Source of the DNA: SZAS-79 sp038211455
Lineage (GTDB): Bacteria; Pseudomonadota; Gammaproteobacteria; Burkholderiales; SG8-39
Length of the DNA stretch: 5,644 nucleotides
Reading direction: 5' to 3'
Assembly (NCBI GenBank): GCA_038211455.1
Contig: JBBQVP010000248.1
Span: 1 to 5,644 of the forward strand
Made by a program: the position numbers and the translations under genes. A model generated the notes under the pieces. That model did no database searches, was not told the DNA's origin, and saw only the letters and a program-made list of their open reading frames with translations. Shown here in pieces: positions 1 to 5,644 of the stretch (the first letter of the stretch is position 1; each line of letters starts with the position of its first letter).

Positions 1-113
1 GCCGCCTTGACCCGGATCCAGGCGGGCTTTTTCAGCGGCTCCCTGGGCACGATCTTGATCGGGATTCGCGCCGTTTTGGCCTGGCCCTTTTCCTTGACAC
101 CCGCCTTACGCAT
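1..113 (-). CDS. lipA: Lipoyl synthase LipA, N-terminal fragment (gene runs off the left edge)
   Basis: LipA is a radical-SAM enzyme that inserts two sulfur atoms into protein-bound octanoyl groups to make lipoyl cofactors. Only the first 37 codons are visible. They encode a basic N-terminal tail followed by the segment KKPAWIRVKA (residues 28-37), which matches the conserved 'KPxW(I/M)R/K-K' start of LipA proteins. The radical-SAM CxxxCxxC motif and the N-terminal cysteine cluster lie outside the window. The ATG at 113-111 overlaps the last 8 nt of lipB, and a good Shine-Dalgarno (GGAAG at 124-120, 6-nt spacer) sits inside lipB. The call rests on this short motif plus the position directly after lipB, a very common arrangement. 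It is confident for a fragment. Confidence 0.88.
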   Translation of the reverse strand, partial: MRKAGVKEKGQAKTARIPIKIVPREPLKKPAWIRVKA

Positions 114-744
114 GCTGCGCTTCCAGTTGCGTGACGATGCACTGCGACAAATCGGCACCAAGCGCGTCGAGGCTCGCGGCAACACCCAGGTCCCGCGTCC
201 GGGTGACAGCCAGCCCCGGAAATCCACAGGGGTCGATCGCCGCGAACGGTGAGAGATCCACGTCGACGTTGAGCGACAGGCCGTGCAGCGCGCGGCCGCG
301 CGTGATGCGCAAGCCCAGCGCGGCGACCTTCGCGCCGTCGACGTACACGCCCGGGGCGCCGGGCTTCCTTGCCGCCGTGACGCCATGGCTGGTCAGCAGG
401 CCGATGATGCAGTCTTCCAGCAGGCGCACGAACTCGCGCACCTTGATGCCGCGGCGCGCGATGTCCACCAGCGTGTAGATCACCAGCTGGCCGGGCCCGT
501 GGTAGGTGATCTCGCCGCCGCGCTCGACCCGCACCACCGGGATGTCCGATCCAATTTTCGGGCCGTGCGCCGGATCGCCCGCCTGGCCGAGCGTATACAC
601 CGGCGGATGCTCGAGGCACCAGAGTTCGTCGGGGGTTTCCGCGCTGCGCTGCGAAGTGAACAGCCGCATCGCCCCAAGCGCCTGCGCGTAGTCGATACGG
701 CCCAGGTTGCGGACCAGCACTACCGAATCGAGCACCGCGTCCAT
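106..744 (-). CDS. lipB: Octanoyltransferase LipB (lipoyl(octanoyl) transferase)
   Basis: LipB moves octanoate from octanoyl-acyl carrier protein to lipoyl domains of 2-oxoacid dehydrogenases and the glycine cleavage H protein, the step before LipA. It acts in the cytoplasm. The protein is 212 aa, close to the usual size. Residues 76-90 read RGGEITYHGPGQLVI plus Y, the family signature, with the histidine at 82. GAKVAALGLR follows, with the catalytic lysine at 139, then HGLSLNVDVDLSPF (154-167) and IDPCG with the catalytic cysteine at 173. The frame stays open upstream through ybeD, but the ATG at 744 is chosen because it gives the family N-terminus and forms a TGATG junction (1-nt overlap) with the ybeD stop. 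Its own Shine-Dalgarno is weak, so translational coupling to ybeD is likely. The TAA stop overlaps lipA by 8 nt. All key residues are present, so it should be active. Confidence 0.97.
   Translation of the reverse strand: MDAVLDSVVLVRNLGRIDYAQALGAMRLFTSQRSAETPDELWCLEHPPVYTLGQAGDPAHGPKIGSDIPVVRVERGGEITYHGPGQLVIYTLVDIARRGIKVREFVRLLEDCIIGLLTSHGVTAARKPGAPGVYVDGAKVAALGLRITRGRALHGLSLNVDVDLSPFAAIDPCGFPGLAVTRTRDLGVAASLDALGADLSQCIVTQLEAQHA
120..124 (-). promoter_or_regulatory. Ribosome binding site of lipA
   Basis: GGAAG lies 6 nt before the ATG at 113 and inside the last codons of lipB. It supports the ATG as the start and suggests that lipA is translated from the lipB message even though the two frames overlap. 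Confidence 0.6.
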
Positions 745-1037
745 CAAAGCACCATCACCACGGCGGGATGGTCGCAGAGCTCGCGGTACAGCGCGTCGAG
801 CTGGTCGCGCGATTCGGCCTGGATGGTGACCGTGATCCCGAGGTACTTGCCCTTGCGGCTCGGGCGCATCTCCATGGTTGCCGGATCGAAGCCAGGCGAG
901 TGGCGCAATACGATATCCATCACGCCCTGCGCGAAGTCCCCCTCCCGGCGCCCCATGATCTTGATCGGGAACTCGGTGGGAAACGCGATCAGCGACTCGC
1001 GCTTGATGAAGTCGGCTTCGCCGTCCTCGCCGCGCAT
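744..1037 (-). CDS. ybeD: DUF493 family protein, YbeD-like
   Basis: This 97-aa protein belongs to DUF493 (YbeD), a small alpha/beta, ACT-like fold family of uncertain role that is often encoded just before lipB. Visible family features are a FPTEFPIKIMG segment (residues 19-29), a helix ending in RHSPGFDP, an RPSRKGKYLGITVTI strand pair (58-72), and the typical end in which a predicted helix (DALYRELCDHP) leads to a VVMVL tail. The ATG at 1037 is preceded by only a poor Shine-Dalgarno, 6 nt after the dat stop, so it is probably read by ribosomes coming from dat. Its stop overlaps the lipB start. A regulatory or ligand-sensing role linked to lipoate metabolism has been suggested from structure and context, but nothing in the sequence proves it. 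Confidence 0.92.
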   Translation of the reverse strand: MRGEDGEADFIKRESLIAFPTEFPIKIMGRREGDFAQGVMDIVLRHSPGFDPATMEMRPSRKGKYLGITVTIQAESRDQLDALYRELCDHPAVVMVL

Positions 1038-1043
1038 GCCCTG

Positions 1044-1913
1044 TCAGGCCGCCCTGACCTGCGCGCCTGCGCGCATGACTTCGTTCTTGAACTCCTGGTA
1101 GAGCTGCCACGCCTTGCGAAATACCGGGCCCGGCTTGCCGGCGCCTACCGACTTGCCGTCGAGCGTGACGATCGCGACGATCTCCTTGGACGAAGAGGTG
1201 ACCCAGACCTCGTCCGCGGAACGCACCTCTGCTTCGGAAATTTTACGCGTCTCGAACGGCAGGTTGCCGCGCGCGACGATGTCGGAGACGACATCGAGCG
1301 TGATGCCCGGCAAGATCAGCTCGGTCTTGGCCGGCGTCGCAATCACGCCGTCCTTCACAATATAGGCGTTCGATGCTGACGCTTCGGTGAGGTTGCCGTC
1401 GCGAAACAGGATCGTTTCGATGGCGCCTTCGTCTGCCGAGAGCTGGCGCAGCATGCAGTTTCCGATCAGCGATATCGTCTTCAGGTCGCAGCGGTGCCAG
1501 CGAAAATCCGGCGCGCTGATCGCGCTGGCGCCGTTCTCAATCACCGCCGGGGAGGGACTGACGAGGGGATTCGACATCATGAAGACCGTCGGCTCGGCGT
1601 CCTTCGGGAACGCGTGGTCACGCCTGGCCACCCCGCGCGTCACCTGCCAGTAGACCGCCTGGTCATCGAACGACTGCCGTTCGATCATCTGCCCGATCAG
1701 CGCGGCCCATTCGACGCGCGTATGGGGATTGCGGATGCCGACCTCGGACAGGCTGCGCTCCATGCGCGCCAGATGGCCTTCGAGCCGGAACGGCGCACGC
1801 GAGTAGACCGGCACCAGTTCGTAGATGCCATCGCCAAAGATGAAGCCGCGATCCAGCACTGGGACTTTCGCGTCCTCGATCGGCATGAAGCTGCCGTTCA
1901 GATATACGGTCAT
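1044..1913 (-). CDS. dat: D-amino acid aminotransferase (D-alanine aminotransferase), PLP fold type IV
   Basis: Dat catalyses reversible transamination between D-amino acids and 2-oxo acids, typically D-alanine + 2-oxoglutarate to pyruvate + D-glutamate. It is a cytoplasmic pyridoxal-phosphate enzyme. The protein is 289 aa, normal for the class IV family. Visible features are the N-terminal LDRGFIFGDGIYE motif (residues 20-32) with Tyr31, RGVARRDHAFP (93-103) with Arg98 and His100, CDLKTISLIGN (142-152) with the PLP lysine Lys145, and LTEASASN (175-182) with Glu177. PGITLDVV (202-209) binds the cofactor phosphate. The R-x-H pair plus Tyr31 is the carboxylate trap known from D-amino acid transaminases, and it separates this gene from branched-chain aminotransferases and aminodeoxychorismate lyases of the same fold. 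The gene starts 28 nt after dacA and ends 6 nt before ybeD, which suggests cotranscription. Confidence 0.93.
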   Translation of the reverse strand: MTVYLNGSFMPIEDAKVPVLDRGFIFGDGIYELVPVYSRAPFRLEGHLARMERSLSEVGIRNPHTRVEWAALIGQMIERQSFDDQAVYWQVTRGVARRDHAFPKDAEPTVFMMSNPLVSPSPAVIENGASAISAPDFRWHRCDLKTISLIGNCMLRQLSADEGAIETILFRDGNLTEASASNAYIVKDGVIATPAKTELILPGITLDVVSDIVARGNLPFETRKISEAEVRSADEVWVTSSSKEIVAIVTLDGKSVGAGKPGPVFRKAWQLYQEFKNEVMRAGAQVRAA

Positions 1914-1941
1914 CCGCGCCCCGCCCGAGAAATTGAACCGG

Positions 1942-3075
1942 CTACTTTATCCACAGCCTGAGTGTATCCCAGGCCCGGCCGAACACACCCGCCACGGGAA
2001 CCGACTCCAGCGCCAGGACCGGGTACTCCCCGACCTCCTTGCCCTCCAGCGTCACCCGCAGCATGCCGACCTTCTGCCCCTTGCTCAGGGGCGCCACCAG
2101 CGGCTGCCGGGCAAGCAGGTCGGCCTTGAGCTTGTCCGCCTGTCCCTTGGGCACGGTCACGTACAGGTCGCCGTCCAGCCCGACATTCACCGACGCGGCC
2201 ACCCCCTTCCAGACCTCGATGGTTTTCACCGGCTTGTCCTTGTCGTAGAGCTTTACGGCATCGAAGAACTGGAAGCCCCAGTTGAGCAGCTTCTGCGATT
2301 CCTGCGCCCGTGCCGACTCGGAGGTGGACCCGAGCAGCACCGACATCAGGCGGCGCGGACCGCGCTTGGACGAAGCAACCAGGCAATAGCCCGCAGCCTC
2401 GGTGTAGCCGGTCTTCATCCCGTCGACCGAAGGGTCCAGCCAGAGCAGGCGATTGCGGTTCATCTGCGTGATGTTGTTGTAGCGGTACTCCTTGATCGAG
2501 TAGTACGTGGCGTACTCGGCGGGGAAATCCCGGATGAGCGCCGAGGCCAGGAGGTAGATGTCGCGCGCCGAACTGTAGTGCTGCGCGTCGGGCAGCCCGT
2601 TGGAATTGACGAAATGAGAGTTCTTCATCCCCAGGCGCTGCGCTTCGCGGTTCATCATCTGCGCGAACACGTCCTCGGAGCCGCCGATGGCCTCGGCCAG
2701 CGCAATGCACGCGTCGTTGCCCGATTGCACGATCATGCCGCGGATCAACTCATCGACTTTGACCGGATGCTTGGGGTCGATGAACATCCGCGAGCCGCCA
2801 GCGCGCCAGGCTTTTTCCGAAACGGGCGCGACAGTGTCAAGCGCGAGTTTCTTGTCCTTCAGGGACTGGAACACCAGGTAGGCGGTCATCAGCTTGGTCA
2901 GCGAAGCCGGCTCGAACCGCTCGTCGGCCTTTTCACTGGCGAGGATCTGACCGCTGGAAATGTCCGCGAGGACGTAGGCCTTGCCAATGACAGGCGGCGG
3001 CGTTTGCGCCGGTGCTTGCGTACTGGGGAGCGCAAGGAAGAAGAGCAGGAACAGCGATGCAACAGTGCGCAACAT
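1942..3075 (-). CDS. dacA: D-alanyl-D-alanine carboxypeptidase, PBP5/PBP6 type (DacA/DacC)
   Basis: This low-molecular-mass penicillin-binding protein removes the terminal D-alanine from peptidoglycan pentapeptides on the periplasmic face of the inner membrane. The chosen ATG gives 377 aa; the frame extends 26 codons upstream but only into the region before the promoter. Residues 1-23 form a signal peptide (LRTVASLFLLFFLALP) with a likely Ala-Pro-Ala cleavage site before Gln24. The active-site motifs are all present: SLTK (nucleophile Ser58, Lys61), SGN (118-120) and KTG (221-223). A PBP5 C-terminal beta domain spans roughly 275-365. The end, GVFGRAWDTLRLWIK, is an amphipathic helix of the kind that anchors these enzymes to the membrane. 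AAGG at 3084-3081 with a 5-nt spacer supports the start. The gene lies between rlpA and dat. The symbol could equally be dacC; the sequence alone cannot separate the paralogues. Confidence 0.96.
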   Translation of the reverse strand: MLRTVASLFLLFFLALPSTQAPAQTPPPVIGKAYVLADISSGQILASEKADERFEPASLTKLMTAYLVFQSLKDKKLALDTVAPVSEKAWRAGGSRMFIDPKHPVKVDELIRGMIVQSGNDACIALAEAIGGSEDVFAQMMNREAQRLGMKNSHFVNSNGLPDAQHYSSARDIYLLASALIRDFPAEYATYYSIKEYRYNNITQMNRNRLLWLDPSVDGMKTGYTEAAGYCLVASSKRGPRRLMSVLLGSTSESARAQESQKLLNWGFQFFDAVKLYDKDKPVKTIEVWKGVAASVNVGLDGDLYVTVPKGQADKLKADLLARQPLVAPLSKGQKVGMLRVTLEGKEVGEYPVLALESVPVAGVFGRAWDTLRLWIK

Positions 3076-3080
3076 GAGGG

Positions 3081-3084
3081 CCTT
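3081..3084 (-). promoter_or_regulatory. Ribosome binding site that decides the dacA start
   Basis: AAGG lies 5 nt before the ATG at 3075. It favours this ATG, which begins directly with a signal peptide, over the in-frame ATG at 3153, which would overlap the end of rlpA and place a polar 26-residue tail before the signal sequence. Confidence 0.6.
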
Positions 3085-3102
3085 GGGGTAAAAAAGCGGC
3101 GA

Positions 3103-3108
3103 ATTATA
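3103..3108 (-). promoter_or_regulatory. Probable sigma-70 -10 box upstream of dacA
   Basis: A perfect TATAAT sits in the 67-nt gap between rlpA and dacA, in otherwise very GC-rich DNA. Transcription would begin near 3096, about 20 nt before the dacA ATG. No convincing TTGACA-like -35 box is present at a 16-18 nt spacing (the region there is CCGGGG-like), so the promoter would be weak or activator-assisted. It could drive dacA-dat-ybeD-lipB-lipA independently of the upstream genes. Confidence 0.45.
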
Positions 3109-3142
3109 GGGCACGGGGTCGGTTTCCCCGGTGGACGTACAG

Positions 3143-4114
3143 TTACCTGACAAGCACGACCGGCTTGAGGTTCAATTCGGCCTGGATGCGCTCGGCCATG
3201 CGGCGCGCGTCATCCTGCGTCGGGTAGGGCCCCAGCCAGAGCCGCGACAGGCCGCCCTCGGTACGCACCTCGATCACATCGTTGAGCCAGGCCAGCTCCT
3301 TGTAGACCTTTGCACGGAACCCTTCCGCATTGTCGCGCATCGAGAAAGCGCCGAGCTGCAGGTACACGCCGCGCGCATCACTCGAAACCGGGAGCGGTGC
3401 CGGAGGCGGGGCTGGCGCGGGCACAGCCGGCTGAGCTGCCTGGGCTGGCGGGCGCTGCGCCACCGCCGGTGGCGGCGGCGGGGCCGGCTGCGCGGTCACC
3501 GCACCTTCGGCAGCGAGACTCTCGATGTCGACCAGCGCACTGCCGGCCTGCACGTATCCAAGCTTGTACGCAGCCACGTAGGACAGGTCGATCACGCGAT
3601 CGGAGTGGAACGGCCCACGGTCGTTGACCCGCACCACGACGCTTTTCCCGTTCGCCACGTTGGTGACGCGCACATAGCTCGGGATCGGCAACGTCGGGTG
3701 CGCTGCCGTCATCGCGTACATGTCGTAGGTTTCGCCGCTCGAGGTCCGCTGTCCGTGATAGCGTCGCCCGTACCAGCTGGCGACACCGCGCTGCCTGAAG
3801 CCGCCCGCGCCGCGCACCGGGACGTAGGTCCTGCCGAACACCTCATAGGGACTGTTTGCGAACCGGTGCAGGCGCTCCGGCCTGGGTTGCGCATCGGCAA
3901 TCCTGTCCAGGTCCGGGGGGTTGTCACCGGGACCGTCGTCCTTGTAGTAGGCCCCGGGACGCACGGCGCCGTTCACCGCCTTGCGGCCGTCATTGCGGAC
4001 CGACGGCCGCGATGATTCCGGCCCCTGCGCACCGCCGGGGCCCGCGCGGAACGGCCCTGAAGAGCAAGCGGCCAGTGTCAGCGAGAGCAGCGTGACGGCG
4101 AGGCTGCGCAGCAC
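3143..4114 (-). CDS. rlpA: RlpA family septal-ring lytic transglycosylase lipoprotein (DPBB + SPOR)
   Basis: RlpA is an outer-membrane lipoprotein that in Pseudomonas cleaves peptidoglycan glycan strands lacking stem peptides and gathers at division sites through its SPOR domain. From the GTG at 4114 the protein is 323 aa. It begins with a lipoprotein signal peptide ending in lipobox LAAC (lipidated Cys17), followed by Ser-Ser, with no Asp at +2, consistent with outer-membrane sorting. The double-psi beta-barrel spans about 110-197, with GVASWYG, TSSGE (Glu128), TAAH (His139) and VNDRGPF (Asp165), the residues tied to catalysis in the family. A Pro/Ala-rich linker (about 207-246) leads to a C-terminal SPOR domain (248-322). 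The only in-frame ATG is at 4189, which would overlap pyrC' by 71 nt and add 25 residues before the signal peptide. The GTG lies 4 nt after the pyrC' stop and gives a standard signal peptide, though its Shine-Dalgarno is poor. The function call is firm; the start is probable. Confidence 0.94.
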   Translation of the reverse strand: MLRSLAVTLLSLTLAACSSGPFRAGPGGAQGPESSRPSVRNDGRKAVNGAVRPGAYYKDDGPGDNPPDLDRIADAQPRPERLHRFANSPYEVFGRTYVPVRGAGGFRQRGVASWYGRRYHGQRTSSGETYDMYAMTAAHPTLPIPSYVRVTNVANGKSVVVRVNDRGPFHSDRVIDLSYVAAYKLGYVQAGSALVDIESLAAEGAVTAQPAPPPPPAVAQRPPAQAAQPAVPAPAPPPAPLPVSSDARGVYLQLGAFSMRDNAEGFRAKVYKELAWLNDVIEVRTEGGLSRLWLGPYPTQDDARRMAERIQAELNLKPVVLVR

Positions 4115-4118
4115 GGGA

Positions 4119-5402
4119 CTAGGTCTGCGAATTGCTGAACACCACGTTCCCGGCAACCAGCGTATGGCTTGCGCGGCCCTGGAGTTCATAGCCGATGAAG
4201 GGCGTGTTCTTGCCCTGGCTCTTCAGCGACCCGGCTTCCACCAGGAACCGCGCTTCGGGATCGAAGATCACCAGATCGGCCGGCGCGCCGCGCTCGATAC
4301 GCCCGGATTTCACGCCCAGCACCCGTGCCGCGTCGCTGGTGACTTTCGCCAATCCCCTGGCGAGCGGGAGTTTCGCCTCGTTGATCCACTTCAGGGTCAG
4401 CGGGAGGAGGAGTTCGAGGCCGGTCGCGCCGACCTCGGACTCGCTGAAAGGCATCTGCTTCGCATCCTCGTCCACCGGCGCATGGTCCGAACAGATGACG
4501 TCGATCGTGCCATCCGCGAGACCCGCGCGCAGCGCGTCCCGATCGCGCGCGCTGCGCAGCGGCGGAACTAGGTGGCAGTGAGAATCGAAATAGCCCAGGT
4601 CCAGGTCCGACAGGTGGACATGGTGAATGCCGACATCACAAGTTACCGGCAGGCCTTCCTGCTTGGCGGCGCGGATCATCTCGACGGCACCTGCAGTGGA
4701 AATGCGGCAAACATGCAGGGTGGTCCCGGTGGCGCGGACCAGAGCCAGCAGTTTCCCGAGTGCAATGGTCTCGGCGAATGCCGGTATCCCGGGCAGGCCC
4801 AGACGCGTCGCGACGTCGCCATCGTGAGCGACGCCGTCGCGCGCGAGCGACAGGTCTTCGGCGCGCAGCCAGACCGGAAATCCGAAGGTGCCGGCGTACT
4901 GCAACGCGCGCCAGAGCACCTGGGTGTCATCGAGCGGAACATTCGCCTGGGTGAAGGCCATGCAGCCGGACTCCGAGAGTTCAGCCATCTCGGTGAGTTT
5001 TTCACCCGCGAGTTTCACGGTCAGCGCGCCGATGGGATACACGCGAGCCCGGGACAGCGCCTTGGCGCGCCGGCGGAGCATCTCGACCAGGCCGGGCTCG
5101 TCCAGCGGCGGATCGGTATCCGGCGGGCAGGCAAGGCTGGTGACGCCGCCGGCGACGGCCGCATCCATTTCCGATTCAAGCGTTGCCTTGTACTCGTAAC
5201 CCGGCTCGCGCAATCGTGCGCAGATGTCGATCAGGCCGGGCGCCACAACCAGGCCGTTTGCCTCGATCACATTGTCGGCACCGGCGCCTTTGGCCTCGGC
5301 GTCGAGCGCCACGACCCGGCCATTCTCGACCAGGACGTCGCCGACGGCGTCGCGGCCGCTGGCCGGATCGATCACCCGACCACCCTTGAGGAGCAGCCTC
5401 AT
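4119..5402 (-). CDS. pyrX: Dihydroorotase-like PyrC' (PyrX), probably non-catalytic aspartate transcarbamoylase subunit
   Basis: The 427-aa protein has the amidohydrolase-fold layout of class I dihydroorotases, for example GLVVAPGLID (50-59), LREPG (64-68), STAGAVEMIRAAKQEG and a C-terminal GAPADLVIFDP. Most metal ligands are replaced. The HxH after GLID reads C61-A-R63. The Asp of the usual SDDG-type motif is replaced in FTQAN (150-154). The HAED histidine is Arg180, and the histidine before STA is Arg233. The final DHAPH reads DHAPV, keeping Asp306. This matches PyrC' of Pseudomonas, an inactive dihydroorotase homologue that holds PyrB catalytic trimers together in a dodecamer. The gene overlaps pyrB by 4 nt (ATGA), as in Pseudomonas pyrBC', and the ATG at 5402 has a purine-rich GGCGGAAG just before it. 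It should not hydrolyse or form dihydroorotate itself. Many databases would call it simply pyrC. Confidence 0.93.
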   Translation of the reverse strand: MRLLLKGGRVIDPASGRDAVGDVLVENGRVVALDAEAKGAGADNVIEANGLVVAPGLIDICARLREPGYEYKATLESEMDAAVAGGVTSLACPPDTDPPLDEPGLVEMLRRRAKALSRARVYPIGALTVKLAGEKLTEMAELSESGCMAFTQANVPLDDTQVLWRALQYAGTFGFPVWLRAEDLSLARDGVAHDGDVATRLGLPGIPAFAETIALGKLLALVRATGTTLHVCRISTAGAVEMIRAAKQEGLPVTCDVGIHHVHLSDLDLGYFDSHCHLVPPLRSARDRDALRAGLADGTIDVICSDHAPVDEDAKQMPFSESEVGATGLELLLPLTLKWINEAKLPLARGLAKVTSDAARVLGVKSGRIERGAPADLVIFDPEARFLVEAGSLKSQGKNTPFIGYELQGRASHTLVAGNVVFSNSQT

Positions 5403-5644
5403 CTTCCGCCCGCGATGATGCTCATCACCGCCATGCGCACGGCGATGCCGAAGGTGACCTGCGGCAGGATGACCGAATGCGGTCCGTCGGCGACCGAGGA
5501 ATCGATCTCGACGCCCCGGTTCATCGGCCCCGGATGCATCACGATCGCATCGGGATTCGCAAGTGCCAGTTTTTCCGCGGTGAGCCCGTAGTGCTTGTTG
5601 AATTCCTGCGCGCTGGGCAGCAGCGCGCCGCGCATGCGCTCGCT
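5399..5644 (-). CDS. pyrB: Aspartate carbamoyltransferase catalytic chain, C-terminal fragment (gene runs off the right edge)
   Basis: PyrB joins carbamoyl phosphate and L-aspartate to give N-carbamoyl-L-aspartate, the committed step of pyrimidine synthesis. The last 81 residues and the TGA stop are visible. The fragment opens with SERMRGALLPSAQEF, the usual ERM..ALLPS..E(Y/F) segment after the aspartate-binding loop, then YGLT and MHPGPMNRGVEI, the conserved HPGPxNRGVEI motif that contacts carbamoyl phosphate and aspartate. A final helix (QVTFGIAVRMAVMSII) closes the domain. The carbamoyl-phosphate-binding half is outside the window. The stop overlaps the pyrC' start by 4 nt, fitting a two-subunit PyrB-PyrC' enzyme. 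The motif and context leave little doubt. Confidence 0.95.
   Translation of the reverse strand, partial: SERMRGALLPSAQEFNKHYGLTAEKLALANPDAIVMHPGPMNRGVEIDSSVADGPHSVILPQVTFGIAVRMAVMSIIAGGR

Noticed and set aside
106..1110. An extended 334-codon minus-strand version of lipB starting inside dat.
   Set aside because: The extra 122 residues are the ybeD region read in another frame. The ATG at 744 gives the normal LipB length and N-terminus.
1914..1941. The 28-nt dacA-dat gap, searched for a promoter or terminator.
   Set aside because: No -10/-35 pair and no stable stem with a T run was seen; it holds only a GGGG-type weak ribosome binding site for dat.
3112..3133. A hairpin just after rlpA (CAC, one bulged C, GGGG pairing with CCCCGTG across a 7-nt loop), considered as a terminator.
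   Set aside because: The T6 run lies 16 nt beyond the stem instead of directly after it, and the stem is interrupted by a bulge. A factor-independent terminator is not supported, though the hairpin could influence RNA ends.
1825..3150. A 441-codon open frame on the plus strand opposite dacA and the start of dat.
   Set aside because: It is fully antisense to genes with complete catalytic motifs. Its product is rich in Arg, His, Gln, Leu and Val with no recognisable domain, as expected for a shadow frame in GC-rich coding DNA.
3400..3500. A Pro/Ala/Gln-rich, GC-rich stretch that looks repetitive, considered as a DNA repeat.
   Set aside because: It is the in-frame flexible linker between the RlpA barrel and the SPOR domain. 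Such low-complexity linkers are normal in the family.
4572..5591. A 339-codon plus-strand frame opposite pyrC' and the end of pyrB.
   Set aside because: It is antisense to well-supported genes, has low-information composition, no recognisable motif and no clear ribosome binding site. The same applies to the plus-strand frames at 283-1101, 768-1379 and 3131-4015.

Overview
This is a GC-rich, fully coding window in which every supported gene lies on the minus strand, so the biological reading order runs from high to low coordinates. The order is pyrB (3' end only), pyrC' (pyrX), rlpA, dacA/dacC, dat, ybeD (DUF493), lipB, lipA (5' end only). Gene content, GC bias and the core order rlpA-dacA-ybeD-lipB-lipA point to a proteobacterium. 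The dat gene between dacA and ybeD, together with a PyrC'-type pseudo-dihydroorotase, best fits a betaproteobacterium (Burkholderiales, Nitrosomonadales or Rhodocyclales-like). This placement is inferred from gene order and was not tested by phylogeny.

Right part (about 4119-5644): the end of aspartate transcarbamoylase overlaps the start of a dihydroorotase homologue by 4 nt (ATGA). The homologue keeps the overall fold signature but has lost most of the metal-binding residues. This matches the non-catalytic PyrC' subunit of class A aspartate transcarbamoylases, so a separate active dihydroorotase should exist elsewhere in the genome.

Middle part (1942-4114): two envelope genes. RlpA is an outer-membrane lipoprotein with a double-psi beta-barrel lytic transglycosylase domain and a SPOR domain. 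DacA/DacC is a penicillin-binding-protein-5-type D,D-carboxypeptidase with its own probable -10 promoter element. rlpA probably starts at a GTG only 4 nt after the pyrC' stop codon.

Left part (1-1913): a D-amino acid aminotransferase, the small DUF493 protein YbeD, octanoyltransferase LipB and the start of lipoyl synthase LipA. These genes are joined by a 6-nt gap, a 1-nt overlap (TGATG) and an 8-nt overlap, and so look like one translationally coupled unit.

Taken together, the genes connect pyrimidine synthesis, septal and side-wall peptidoglycan trimming, D-alanine handling and lipoate cofactor assembly. DacA releases D-alanine, Dat can turn D-alanine into pyruvate, and LipB/LipA make the lipoyl group that pyruvate dehydrogenase needs. 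That metabolic thread is inference. No mobile element, CRISPR array, RNA gene or clearly new system was seen. The only non-coding stretches are the 67-nt rlpA-dacA gap and a 28-nt dacA-dat gap; the rest are a few bases.
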